Source: an uncultured Lachnospiraceae bacterium (GTDB taxonomy: Bacteria > Bacillota > Clostridia > Lachnospirales > Lachnospiraceae). Taken from it: 56,859 bases of DNA. Where the stretch lies: assembly GCA_947588005.1 (NCBI GenBank), contig CANPYE010000004.1, positions 1 through 56,859 of the forward strand, written 5' to 3'. Position 1 is the first letter of the stretch. Each line of letters opens with the position of its first letter. The translations under genes and the position numbers were made by a program. Below, one piece after another: positions 32,609-41,532 of this stretch. The notes beneath the pieces were generated by a model that saw only the letters and a program-made list of their open reading frames with translations, did not search any database and had not been told where the DNA came from.

Positions 32609-35600
32609 TTGGCGAATGATGGCACATTGAAATTTGATACTGCGATAGATTCCAGCGGTTTTCAAAAAGGGATCAGCAGTATCGGAAGTATTGCACAAAA
32701 AGGCTTACAAGCCACGGGAGCCATACTCACCGGAGCTACAACCGCGATAGTCGGGATCGGGGCAGCCGCGATCAAGGTAGGCTCTGACTTTGAATCTGCC
32801 ATGTCTAAAGTAGCCGCAATTTCAGGAGCGACAGGAAGTGACCTGGACGCGCTGAACGAAAAGGCGAAAGAAATGGGCGCGACGACAAAGTTCAGCGCGA
32901 CCGAATCAGCGAACGCTTTCGAGTATATGGCTATGGCCGGCTGGAAAACGGAGGATATGCTGAACGGTATCGAGGGCATTATGAACCTGGCAGCGGCCTC
33001 CGGTGAGGACTTGGCTACCACCTCTGACATTGTAACGGACGCATTGACCGCTTTCGGGTTTTCGGCACAAGATTCTACACACTTTGCTGATGTATTGGCC
33101 CAGGCGTCCTCAAACGCAAATACAAACGTGGGGCTCATGGGCGAGACGTTCAAATACGTCGCACCAGTAGCCGGAGCCCTGGGTTTTTCGGCGGAAGATA
33201 CGGCGACCGCGATAGGCTTAATGGCAAACGCCGGAATCAAAGGATCACAGGCCGGTACAGCTTTGAGGTCTGTGTTTACCAGACTTGCCAAGCCGACAAA
33301 AGAAGTCCAGACAGCTATGGACGCCCTCGGAATTTCCCTGACAGACAGCCAGGGGAACGTGAAGTCCCTGAATGAGCTGATGAAAGACCTGCGCGGCGGG
33401 TTCTCGAATCTCACAGACGCGGAACAGGCGGAAATGGCCGCCATGCTGGGAGGCCAGGAGGCTATGTCCGGCCTGCTGGCGATTGTAAATGCGTCTGATG
33501 AAGATTTTGAAAAGCTGACCAAATCAATCTACACTTGCGACGGTGCGGCGAAGAAAATGGCCGACACCATGAATGACAATCTGAAAGGCCAGCTCACGAT
33601 CCTGAAATCAGGGTTAGAGGGTTTAGGAATTTCCCTGTATGAGAATATGCAGGAACCGCTGAAGAACGTGGCAAAGACCGCTCAGGAAATGGTGGGGCAG
33701 CTCCAGGAGGCTTTCAACAATGGAGGACTGGACGGGCTTGTATCAGAGGTCGGAAGTGTAATGGCCGAGATCGTCCAGAAAGTAGCAGAGGCCGCCCCGA
33801 AACTCATAGATACCGCGTCCAGTTTGGTCGAATCATTTTTCAGCGGGATCATGGCAAATCTGCCTGAAATATCAGAGGCCGGTGTGCAGATTATCACAAG
33901 CCTCGCAACGGCTTTAATCAAGAACGCGGGCCTTTTGTGGAGTTCTGCGGTGGAGGTTTTTGCTCAGTTGCTATCTGGACTGTCAGAGCAGTTACCGCAG
34001 CTAACAGAAACGGCAAAAGCAGCCTTGTCTCAACTGGCAGATTCGCTGATAAAAAATGCACCGACAATAGGAGCGGCGGCGACAAGGATTGTACTCACTC
34101 TCGCGTCCCAGGTTATCGAAAACCTGCCAAAAATCATAGAGGCCGGAAAAGAGATAATCCGTGGATTGATCGAGGGCATAAGCCAGGAATCTCCGGCGAT
34201 AGGCGCGTTTCTGAGCGGATTATTTGAGGGTTTTTCCTCTACCCTCGGTCCAATAGTTGATAGCGTTATCGAGGTCGTTCAGAAAATATTTGACGCGATA
34301 AACAGCGCAGACCCGGCCACAATGGAGGCCATAGGAAAGGCGGTCGGGAAAATAGCTGCCGGCCTGGTAGCTCTAAAAGCTGCAAAAACAGCGGCAGGAT
34401 ATGTAAAAACCGCTGTAACCGCCATAGACGGAATAGCCGGAGGAGCGGCCAAAGCAATTAAAGAGCTCCCGAAACTCGCGAGCCACTTTACCTCGTTGTC
34501 AAGTGCGGCATCCGGCCTGAAAGATGCTCTGGCAAAAGCGCTACCCGGAATAACGAATCTGGGAAAGACGATAGCTCCAGCCTTTAAGTCGTTGACAACG
34601 ACCATAAGCGGTTTATTCGCCAAGATCGGCACGATTGCAAGCGGAGCCATTGCCAAAATAGGCAGTATCATATCAACAATAGGCCCGACGATAGCGGGCA
34701 TAGGAGCGGTAATAGGCGGCGCGGTAATGGCCGTCACTAATTTCTTCTCCATGCTAAAAGACGGCTTTAGCTGGCTGAAAGAAATTCTCATGGTGGTCGG
34801 TACTGCCATAGCTGCGGTAGGAGCCGTAATCCTCGGTGCGCCCGCATTGGTGGCCGGAGTAGTCGCCGGAATAGTGGCCGCGGTAGCGACACTGGTAGTC
34901 GTCATAAAGGATCACTGGGAGCAGATCAAGAACTTTTTCGTTGATATTGGAACGGCCATAGCCGATTTCTTTACCGGAATACCCGATAAGATCGGAAATG
35001 TCGTAGATGTGATTGTCACCTGGTTTTCTGAATTGCCAGGGCGGATCAGCGGTTGGCTGACTACGACGATCCAGAATGTTACCGCATGGGGCTCTGAACT
35101 CTGGACGACCGCGACAACGGCGGCGAAAAATTTCCTGGACGGCGTAATATCGTTCATTTCCAGCCTGCCGAATAAGATAGCCTACTGGCTGGGATATGCC
35201 ATAGGTACGGTAATTAAGTGGGGAGTTGACCTCTGGACGTGGGCGACAACGGAAATTCCGAAATTCGTTCAGGGAATCGTGGACTTTATCGCTGAGTTGC
35301 CGGGTAAAATCTGGACTTGGCTGGTAGACGCCGTAAACAAAGTTGTCCAGTGGGGTATCAACCTCAAAAACACCGCTGATACATGGGTGACAAATACGAT
35401 CAATTCCGTCGTTAAGTTCTTCTCGGAGTTGCCGGGTAAAATCTGGACTTGGCTGGTAGACGCCGTAAACAAAGTTGTCCAGTGGGGTATCAACCTCAAA
35501 AACACCGCTGATACATGGGTGACAAATACGATCAATTCCGTCGTTAAGTTCTTCTCGGAGTTGCCGGGTAAAATCTGGACTTGGCTGACGGACACGATTA

Positions 35601-36451
35601 CGAAAGTGACACAGTGGGGAGCAAACCTGCTGTCCACCATGTCCACAGCGGCGACTAACGCAATAAATAACGTCGTAAACTGGTTCTCCCAGCTACCCGG
35701 AAAGGTCTGGAATTGGCTGGTAAGCGTCGTTACCAAAGTGACACAGTGGGCCGCGAATCTCCTGTCTGCTGCAAGTACGGCAGCTCAGAACGCGGTCAAT
35801 AAAGTTACAGAATGGTTTTCACAGCTCCCTGGGAAAGTGTGGACCTGGCTCACAAGCACCATTTCAAAGGTGACACAGTTCGCCTCTGATCTGGCGTCAA
35901 AGGCCAGCTCTGCGGCTCAGGGATTTGTAAACAACATCATAAACGGCCTGAAAGGATTGCCGGATCAGGTAAAAACCATAGGCAGTAACATTGTCAATGG
36001 TATATGGAGCGGCATTTCCTCCGGCTGGGATTGGCTCGTAGGAAAGGTTAAGGGACTGGCAAACAGCCTGTTCGAGGGCGCGAAAGACGCCCTGGGAATC
36101 AGCTCACCGTCAAAGGTATTCGCCCAGGAGGTTGGCCGGTGGATACCACCCGGCATAGGCGTTGGCTTTGATATGACAATGCCAGACCTGGAAGATCAGG
36201 TTGACGACGAAGTAAGCGGGCTTGCCCGTAAAATGCAGGCTACGGTAGACCTGGAAACCGGGAATGTGACGGTACGCTCCAAGATCAAGGCGGAGCACAC
36301 GGCAGACACCGAGTACCCGAAAGGCGGCGACACCTACTACGAGGAAACGATAGAACAGCACAACGAGTACCATGTGCCGGTTGTGACGCCGAGCGAAACG
36401 GCGAGAGCCAACAGGGAGGCGGCACGAAAACTGTTAGGAGGTGTGAAGTAG
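32609..36451 (+). CDS. Tail tape measure protein
   Basis: A protein of about 1280 residues that sets tail length. The N-terminal third contains the TP901-type tape measure core (ISGATGSDLDALNEKAKEMG, AGIKGSQAGTALRSVFTRLA). The middle has hydrophobic Ala/Gly/Ile-rich helices (about 640-770). After about 780 there are roughly eight 44-residue repeats with LPGKIWTWL-type motifs. The TTG at 32609 is preferred to the TTG at 32585 because GTGAGGTGAG lies 4-14 bp before it. Two repeats are identical in DNA, showing a recent in-frame duplication. Confidence 0.95.
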   Translation: MANDGTLKFDTAIDSSGFQKGISSIGSIAQKGLQATGAILTGATTAIVGIGAAAIKVGSDFESAMSKVAAISGATGSDLDALNEKAKEMGATTKFSATESANAFEYMAMAGWKTEDMLNGIEGIMNLAAASGEDLATTSDIVTDALTAFGFSAQDSTHFADVLAQASSNANTNVGLMGETFKYVAPVAGALGFSAEDTATAIGLMANAGIKGSQAGTALRSVFTRLAKPTKEVQTAMDALGISLTDSQGNVKSLNELMKDLRGGFSNLTDAEQAEMAAMLGGQEAMSGLLAIVNASDEDFEKLTKSIYTCDGAAKKMADTMNDNLKGQLTILKSGLEGLGISLYENMQEPLKNVAKTAQEMVGQLQEAFNNGGLDGLVSEVGSVMAEIVQKVAEAAPKLIDTASSLVESFFSGIMANLPEISEAGVQIITSLATALIKNAGLLWSSAVEVFAQLLSGLSEQLPQLTETAKAALSQLADSLIKNAPTIGAAATRIVLTLASQVIENLPKIIEAGKEIIRGLIEGISQESPAIGAFLSGLFEGFSSTLGPIVDSVIEVVQKIFDAINSADPATMEAIGKAVGKIAAGLVALKAAKTAAGYVKTAVTAIDGIAGGAAKAIKELPKLASHFTSLSSAASGLKDALAKALPGITNLGKTIAPAFKSLTTTISGLFAKIGTIASGAIAKIGSIISTIGPTIAGIGAVIGGAVMAVTNFFSMLKDGFSWLKEILMVVGTAIAAVGAVILGAPALVAGVVAGIVAAVATLVVVIKDHWEQIKNFFVDIGTAIADFFTGIPDKIGNVVDVIVTWFSELPGRISGWLTTTIQNVTAWGSELWTTATTAAKNFLDGVISFISSLPNKIAYWLGYAIGTVIKWGVDLWTWATTEIPKFVQGIVDFIAELPGKIWTWLVDAVNKVVQWGINLKNTADTWVTNTINSVVKFFSELPGKIWTWLVDAVNKVVQWGINLKNTADTWVTNTINSVVKFFSELPGKIWTWLTDTITKVTQWGANLLSTMSTAATNAINNVVNWFSQLPGKVWNWLVSVVTKVTQWAANLLSAASTAAQNAVNKVTEWFSQLPGKVWTWLTSTISKVTQFASDLASKASSAAQGFVNNIINGLKGLPDQVKTIGSNIVNGIWSGISSGWDWLVGKVKGLANSLFEGAKDALGISSPSKVFAQEVGRWIPPGIGVGFDMTMPDLEDQVDDEVSGLARKMQATVDLETGNVTVRSKIKAEHTADTEYPKGGDTYYEETIEQHNEYHVPVVTPSETARANREAARKLLGGVK
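35294..35587 (+). repeat. Perfect 132-bp tandem duplication inside the tape measure gene
   Basis: 35294-35425 and 35426-35557 are identical, and identity continues 30 bp into a third copy (to 35587) before diverging. The period is 132 bp, or 44 codons, matching the repeat unit of the protein. Neighbouring repeats are only similar. Absence of any silent change indicates a very recent duplication that lengthens the tail without breaking the frame. Confidence 0.95.
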
Positions 36452-36452
36452 T

Positions 36453-37367
36453 ATGAATTTTCTCGACGTGACCCTGGAATGTAACGGTCAGTCATTGATG
36501 TTCGGGAAATCTGCGTCCGGCGAAAAAAGAGAGTTCGGGATTACCAAAATTGAGGGGCTCGAATCCTCGGAGCTGGAGATTAGCACCACCGACAACGCAC
36601 TGGTGGACGGCTCCACGGTGGACGGGAAACGTATCAAAAAGCGCCCCGTCCACATAGAGGCCACCTTGCGGGACGACCGGAACAATGAGACGAACCGCCA
36701 GCGGATCATTAAGTTTTTCAACCCGAAGTATAAGGGAAAAATGACAGTGAACCACAGCGGGACGACGCGGAATATCGAGTATGAGCTGGAGGGCTGGAAT
36801 TTCGTTGCAAAGAACAATGTGTTTAACCAGCTCGCCATTGTAGCCGATCTGATGTGTCCTGATCCCTTTATGAAGAACGTGGACAATTTCGGTAAGAACA
36901 TGGCAGACTTTTCCCCTCATATCGCTTTCCCCTGGAGAGTGGTTAAGGAAAAGGTCATAGTGCCGGAACCGTACAAGGGATTGACTTTACCCGGACAGAT
37001 CACCGGGTACAGGACGCTGACGAAAGAGGTTTATCTGCCGAACGACGGGGACGTACCGACCGGACTGCAGATCCAGTTTATTGCTGAGAGAGGTCCGGCG
37101 ACAAACCCGAAGATCACGCTTGTCGGCACCGGGGAATTTATCCGGGTAAAGGTAGCCATGCAGAAAGGCGACGTCCTGCTGATCGACACAAGCAAGAGAC
37201 ACCAGGTAATAGAGCTGAACGGCGTAAACGTCTATCAGAAGATCGACCGGCTATCGTCACCGTTCGAGCTGGCCGTGGGGCAAAACTACCTGGAGTATGA
37301 CGCAGACGAAAACTATACAAATCTCGACGTAAGGCTGTATTACACGCCTCTGTATTTGGGGGTGTGA
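36453..37367 (+). CDS. Distal tail protein (Dit-like)
   Basis: A 304-residue tail-tip hub protein. The N-terminal half contains LESSELEISTTDNALVDGS and RPVHIEATLRDDRNNETNR, typical of siphovirus tail component (Dit) N-domains. The C-terminal half (GDVPTGLQIQFIAERGPA; DVLLIDTSKRHQVIELNG) is the galectin-like C-domain. It starts 1 bp after the tape measure stop, with AGGAGGTG upstream, as expected for tail-tip gene order. Confidence 0.88.
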   Translation: MNFLDVTLECNGQSLMFGKSASGEKREFGITKIEGLESSELEISTTDNALVDGSTVDGKRIKKRPVHIEATLRDDRNNETNRQRIIKFFNPKYKGKMTVNHSGTTRNIEYELEGWNFVAKNNVFNQLAIVADLMCPDPFMKNVDNFGKNMADFSPHIAFPWRVVKEKVIVPEPYKGLTLPGQITGYRTLTKEVYLPNDGDVPTGLQIQFIAERGPATNPKITLVGTGEFIRVKVAMQKGDVLLIDTSKRHQVIELNGVNVYQKIDRLSSPFELAVGQNYLEYDADENYTNLDVRLYYTPLYLGV

Positions 37368-37369
37368 TT

Positions 37370-38461
37370 ATGCAGCTTATTGTTTTGGACAAGAATTTTG
37401 AAACGCTGGGGAGTATTCCCCTTTTCCGTACCCTGATATGGGTTCGGAGGTATGAAAAGCTGGGATGTTTCGAGCTCTACACGTCAAAGGACTATTTTCC
37501 GCTCCTGAACACTGGACGCTACCTGTATAGGAATGACAGCGAGGAGCTGGGCGTCATTGATGAAGTGAATTACTCCCAGGACGAAAACGGCGCCAGGGAA
37601 TCGTATGCGAAAGGCAATTTTGCCGAGTGCCTGCTGAAAGACAGGGTGATTGAATCAACCTTTACCCTGTCCGGCAATGCAGAGACGGGCATGAGGAACC
37701 TGGTAACACGAACGGCGATAAGCCCCTCGGATAAAGATCGGGTGATTGAGCATTTGAGGCTGGGTAACGTGAATGGGGTGGAGGGGGACGTAAACGTCCA
37801 GACCACGGGCGACAACCTGAGCGAAAAGCTCTATGAGGTTGGAAACGCCCTGGAGATCAGCCACCGTATCAGGTATGACTACCTGACGGACGACCTGGCC
37901 TTTGAAGTCTGGAAAGGTCTTGACCGGAGAGACAGCCAGGAAGTGAATAGCTGGGCGATCTTCTCCAATTCGTTCTACAACATACGGAACGTGGTTTATA
38001 ACAGAAATTCCAGCTCATACAAGAATTTTGCTTATGTCGCCGGAGAGGGCGAGGGCGCGGCGCGAACTATAATCACCGTTGACCTGAGACAACCCGGAGA
38101 GGAGCGCCGGGAAATATGGGTAGACGCAAGGGACTTACAGCGCGACGACGGAAACGGCCACATCACCGACGAGGCAACATATAAGCTCCAGCTCAGGCAG
38201 AGGGGCTTGGAAAAGCTGACCGAGTACAGGAAAGTGGAAACCGTCAATAGCGGAGTAGACCCAAACGCAAACCTGGTATACAAGAAAGATTTCGACCTGG
38301 GCGACCTGTGTACCTACATCAACACTGAGATCAATATTGCCACTGATAAGCGGATTACGGAGGCTATGGAGACGTATGAGGGCGGAGCCGAGGAGTTAGA
38401 GATCACGTTTGGAACAGATGAAATTACAACGGTCCAGCAGTTAATCAAAAGGGAGGTATAG
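37370..38461 (+). CDS. Siphovirus Gp37-like tail protein (Tal-like)
   Basis: A 363-residue protein resembling ReqiPepy6 Gp37-like tail proteins, which occupy the tail-associated (Tal) hub position. Signatures are FRTLIWVRRYEKLGCFELYT near the N-terminus, RVIESTFTLSGNAETGMRNL and KDFDLGDLCTYINTEINIAT near the C-terminus. The ATG at 37370 is chosen; a GTG two codons upstream overlaps the Dit stop. No lysozyme or peptidase domain is fused to it. Confidence 0.85.
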   Translation: MQLIVLDKNFETLGSIPLFRTLIWVRRYEKLGCFELYTSKDYFPLLNTGRYLYRNDSEELGVIDEVNYSQDENGARESYAKGNFAECLLKDRVIESTFTLSGNAETGMRNLVTRTAISPSDKDRVIEHLRLGNVNGVEGDVNVQTTGDNLSEKLYEVGNALEISHRIRYDYLTDDLAFEVWKGLDRRDSQEVNSWAIFSNSFYNIRNVVYNRNSSSYKNFAYVAGEGEGAARTIITVDLRQPGEERREIWVDARDLQRDDGNGHITDEATYKLQLRQRGLEKLTEYRKVETVNSGVDPNANLVYKKDFDLGDLCTYINTEINIATDKRITEAMETYEGGAEELEITFGTDEITTVQQLIKREV

Positions 38462-38466
38462 GAATT

Positions 38467-39423
38467 ATGCTGCGTTATGGTTTTTTCGACAGTGAGATAA
38501 CCGGGTACGACGAGGAGGGTATGCCGATTTTCGACAGGGCAGAATCGTCGGACTTCCTGGCTATGTTTATTTCAAGGATCATCAGCGACGGTGTGCTGGC
38601 ACAGCCGGCAGACTGTTTTCAGGTGATTGCAAACGACGGGCTGAGGTTAAAGGTGAGGCCCGGTTTTGGCATTGTAAGAGGCCGATTCGCTATGGACACA
38701 CAAGATTTCGAGGTTGTGATTCCAGAGGCTCCTACGGCCTATAAACGCATTGACAGGGTTATCCTGAGAGCTAACTACCTTATGCGCCGGTGCGAGATCA
38801 TAGTCAAGCCTGGTGTGGCCGCTCAGGAACCGAAACCGCCAGAGCTTTTACAGCCGGAGAGCGGCGACTATTACGAGCTGTGTCTGGCGCTGGTGGCCGT
38901 CAACTCGAATCAGACGGTTATCACTCAGGCAAATATCACAGATACCCGGTACGACAGTTCACAATGCGGAGTAGTGACACAGGTGATAGACCACCTGGAC
39001 ACCTCCGTATTTTTTGCGCAGCTCAACCAGTTTTACGAGGAGTTCACAGGGCAGTCCAATGACGACTACGAGCAGTTCGTCCGGGATATGAAAGCATACC
39101 TGGACGCGCTCAAATTGTCGGGCGATAACCAGCTCACGAATATTGTGGACATTATGAAACAGTTCGAGAACGGCGCGGAGCTGCGGTTTGAAGAATGGTT
39201 CAAGAACGTCAAAGACCAGCTCTCTGAGGACGTCGCCGGACATCTGCAGAACGAGGTGGACGATCTCCTGAACCGGGTAGAGAAGATAGAGTACAGCCTG
39301 ATAAACAACGAGGTAAGCGCTGAGATTGACCTGGAAGATCAGAGCAACGTGATCGACCTGGAAGATCAGAGCGATACCATAGAGGCGTACTGGCAGATAT
39401 GCGACTGTCATTCACGCCATTAA
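38467..39423 (+). CDS. Baseplate / upper tail-fibre protein
   Basis: A 318-residue protein. The N-terminal half is beta-rich, with RYGFFDSEITGYDEEGMPIF and VRPGFGIVRGRFAMDTQDFE. A helical middle (YEEFTGQSNDDYEQFVRDMK) and a coiled segment follow. The C-terminus repeats DLEDQSN/DLEDQSD, encoded by an 18-bp direct repeat near 39331-39380. The N-domain should attach to the tail hub while the C-terminal part carries the receptor-binding protein encoded next. Confidence 0.78.
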   Translation: MLRYGFFDSEITGYDEEGMPIFDRAESSDFLAMFISRIISDGVLAQPADCFQVIANDGLRLKVRPGFGIVRGRFAMDTQDFEVVIPEAPTAYKRIDRVILRANYLMRRCEIIVKPGVAAQEPKPPELLQPESGDYYELCLALVAVNSNQTVITQANITDTRYDSSQCGVVTQVIDHLDTSVFFAQLNQFYEEFTGQSNDDYEQFVRDMKAYLDALKLSGDNQLTNIVDIMKQFENGAELRFEEWFKNVKDQLSEDVAGHLQNEVDDLLNRVEKIEYSLINNEVSAEIDLEDQSNVIDLEDQSDTIEAYWQICDCHSRH

Positions 39424-39444
39424 AAATCAAAGGAGGTAAAACGC

Positions 39445-40377
39445 ATGGGAAAAAGAGTATCAGACATGGAGGCAGCCGGCGAGTTGAATCTGGACGATCT
39501 TCTCATGGTAGTTGTCGGGCAGAAGAACAACTACAAGATCACTTTCGGCGATCTCTGCGAGCAGGTCAAGAAACAGTTAAAAATTCCTGATGTCGTGGAG
39601 AGTATCAACATATCCGAAAAGTTGAAGATTCCGGACGGCCCCGTAATCAAAGAGGCGTTCGACAACATCAACGACCTGCTGATCTCCGCAGCAACGTACA
39701 CAGGAAAGCCGATTGGTATGTCCTGGGCGGAACTCTCCGCAAAGGTAAAGACGGAGGACTTCACCGGTTTGCATATCGGTGACTATATCGACATCCAGCA
39801 CACGGACGGCGAGGAGGCCAGAGTGGAATTGTCAGGGTTCAATACCTACATGAACGTGGGAGATAACCCTGTTTTGACAGCTCCGCATCTGGTCTTTACT
39901 TATCGTGACTGTCTGAAAGACACCTACAAGATGAATCAGACGAACGATAACACCGGAGGTACGGCGGCGGCAGAGCTGACTACCACGGTAAATACCACGA
40001 TCTACAATAAGCTGCCGGCAGACCTGCGGGCGGTCATTAAAGAGGTGCGGCGTCTGGAGAATAACAAGGGTACATGGGCATGGGCGAGCCGGAAGTTATG
40101 GCTCCTCCAGGAAACGGAAGTTTTCGGGCGGAACAACTGGAGCGACGGTTACGACGGCGGCGGTATTCAGCTCCCGATCTTCGCTCATTCCTACCGGCAC
40201 ATTGTTAAGGGATTAGGAAAAGGCGCGGCGGAACGCGGTTCTCGCGCCAACTGGTGGCTGGCCTCGCCGTCGAGCGTCTACGCTACGGCCTTTTGCATTG
40301 TCTCCAGCTATGGCCACGCCAGCAGCCACTACGCGTCCTACTCTTTTGGCGTCGCCCCCGGCTTCGTAATCTGCTAA
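39445..40377 (+). CDS. DGR target: variable tail protein with C-type-lectin-like domain
   Basis: A 310-residue protein. The N-terminus (SDMEAAGELNLDDLLMVVVG, YKITFGDL) looks like a tail-attachment region. The C-terminal domain (about 95-310) has PADLRAVIKEVRR, KLWLLQETEVFG, NWWLASPSSV and GVAPGF, as in DUF6273/FGE-type C-lectin folds used by many DGR targets. Codons 265-307 form the variable repeat. Thirteen residues differ from the template, all at template Asn codons: 279, 282, 285, 287-289, 291, 293-296, 299 and 301. It probably binds the host receptor. AAAGGAGG precedes the ATG. Confidence 0.93.
   Translation: MGKRVSDMEAAGELNLDDLLMVVVGQKNNYKITFGDLCEQVKKQLKIPDVVESINISEKLKIPDGPVIKEAFDNINDLLISAATYTGKPIGMSWAELSAKVKTEDFTGLHIGDYIDIQHTDGEEARVELSGFNTYMNVGDNPVLTAPHLVFTYRDCLKDTYKMNQTNDNTGGTAAAELTTTVNTTIYNKLPADLRAVIKEVRRLENNKGTWAWASRKLWLLQETEVFGRNNWSDGYDGGGIQLPIFAHSYRHIVKGLGKGAAERGSRANWWLASPSSVYATAFCIVSSYGHASSHYASYSFGVAPGFVIC
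40237..40365 (+). repeat. DGR variable repeat (VR)
   Basis: 129 bp at the 3' end of the target gene, aligned without gaps to the template repeat 917 bp downstream. There are 18 differences, of which 17 lie opposite template adenines (8 to T, 5 to C, 4 to G). The other is a silent G-to-T at 40284. The first 42 bases are identical. The invariant end GGCGTCGCCCCCGG fits the initiation-of-homing role of a GC-rich VR terminus. Confidence 0.96.
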
Positions 40378-40415
40378 TCTTCCAATCCCACCCCCTTGTG
40401 GGGTGGTTGGAAGAT
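40377..40415 (+). other. Hairpin/cruciform element after the VR
   Basis: ATCTTCCAA (40377-40385) pairs with TTGGAAGAT (40407-40415). Inside it CCACCCC pairs with GGGGTGG, leaving a 2-nt bulge on the 5' side and a CTTGT loop. It begins at the target stop codon, 11 bp after the VR. In Bordetella phage BPP-1 a hairpin at this place stimulates retrohoming. It lacks a T tract, so a terminator is less likely. Confidence 0.75.
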
Positions 40416-40443
40416 GGCGCGAATAAAACAGAAAGGAGCAGTA

Positions 40444-41121
40444 ATGAGCGTACTGAAAAACGACCGGGGAACGTCCGACCTGGAATTTTACCATACCGCG
40501 AGAATTTTGCGGCGGGAGATCACGCGGGAGCTCCTGCATGACTTTGGCGTCATGGACAAGGAAAACCGCAAGGCGAAGAATTTCCCGGACGACGGGCTGC
40601 GGGTCCAGATAGTAAAGCAATACCCGAAAATGGAAATATTTTTCAACAAGTACACCAGAATGAGGGAGGAGCTGAGGACGCGGGACGTTGTATCGGAGTA
40701 CCCGTTTTGGCTGGTATACAGGTTCCGTGATGAAATGATGGACTACCTGAAACAGCTCATGGACAACATCACCGCCGCGAATACGATTTACCCGGTGGAC
40801 GAGCGGGAGCTGGCCGACAGGCGGGCATACCAGACAATGGCAATAGCAAACTGCGAGCAAATGCTGCAGGCGTTCCAGTACATCATGGACGTGCTGCCGG
40901 TGGACGCGAATAAAATGCTCCGGTATGTTGACCTGATCGAAAAGGAAATTGCTCTGCTGAAAGGCTGGAGGAAAGCGAACAGCAAGATCGCCAGGCGTAT
41001 GCAGAAACAGCAGGAGGGAAACGCCAGGGCGTCCAGCGGGGAGCAATCCCAGGGAGCCAGAAAGCAGACGGGAGGGGCACGGTCGAGGAGGCCGGCTCCT
41101 CCAGCGAATCAGGATAAGTAG
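40444..41121 (+). CDS. avd: Avd-like DGR accessory protein
   Basis: A 225-residue helical protein between VR and TR. Residues about 1-190 contain Avd-type bundle helices (SDLEFYHTARILRREITREL, YPFWLVYRFRDEMMDYLKQL, ADRRAYQTMAIANCEQMLQA, MLRYVDLIEKEIALLKGWRK). The last 40 residues are a basic, disordered tail (Arg/Lys/Gln/Ala). It is longer than the about 125-residue Bordetella Avd. Avd binds the reverse transcriptase and template RNA and is needed for mutagenic cDNA synthesis. The ATG at 40444 follows AAGGAG; a TTG at 40396 lies inside the hairpin and is rejected. Confidence 0.85.
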   Translation: MSVLKNDRGTSDLEFYHTARILRREITRELLHDFGVMDKENRKAKNFPDDGLRVQIVKQYPKMEIFFNKYTRMREELRTRDVVSEYPFWLVYRFRDEMMDYLKQLMDNITAANTIYPVDERELADRRAYQTMAIANCEQMLQAFQYIMDVLPVDANKMLRYVDLIEKEIALLKGWRKANSKIARRMQKQQEGNARASSGEQSQGARKQTGGARSRRPAPPANQDK

Positions 41122-41153
41122 TTTATGTCACAGGTTATTTTCTGTAATAAATG

Positions 41154-41282
41154 GGTTCTCGCGCCAACTGGTGGCTGGCCTCGCCGTCGAGCGTCAACGC
41201 GACGAACTTTTGCAATGTCAACAACAATGGCAACGCCAACAACAACAACGCGTCCAACTCTAATGGCGTCGCCCCCGGATTC
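41154..41282 (+). repeat. DGR template repeat (TR)
   Basis: A 129-bp non-coding copy of the VR between avd and the reverse transcriptase gene. In the VR frame it has 14 AAC/AAT codons, mostly clustered from base 61 to 111. Of its 31 adenines, 17 differ in the VR. AAY codons are the classic DGR design: adenine mutation yields many residues but never a stop. The transcript from here should be the RNA template for mutagenic reverse transcription. Confidence 0.96.
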
Positions 41283-41532
41283 TGTGACAGCGGGCTATGA
41301 GTAGGTTTGTCAACCGATCCGCTGTAACTCGGAAGGAGAAAATAACCGTCCCGTCAAGGGTAAATTTATGCTTCGATACGGGCGGGTGGACGCTGCTTGC
41401 ATGGCGGCCTCTGAAATGAGGAACTACCTGAGAACGGTGGTAGCGGGTTGTGCCTGTCCCGACGCTACATACCCGGTCCCGTTAAGCAGTTAGTGTAAAG
41501 GCATGATTCAAAATACTGTACGGAGTGTGTTT
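41283..41532 (+). other. Spacer between TR and reverse transcriptase gene
   Basis: 250 bp without a credible gene. In characterised DGRs the RNA downstream of TR is needed for priming of cDNA synthesis by the reverse transcriptase-Avd complex, so this stretch probably belongs to the functional DGR RNA. It includes GC-rich segments around 41366-41430 able to pair, but I cannot fold it reliably by eye. Confidence 0.6.

Noticed and set aside
40396-40443. Upstream TTG start for the Avd-like gene
   Set aside because: It lies in the post-VR hairpin without a ribosome site; ATG 40444 has AAGGAG at good spacing.
41125-41304. 59-codon open frame running through the DGR template repeat
   Set aside because: It has no good ribosome site, its product is low-complexity Thr/Pro/Met, and openness follows from the AAY-rich template read in another frame.
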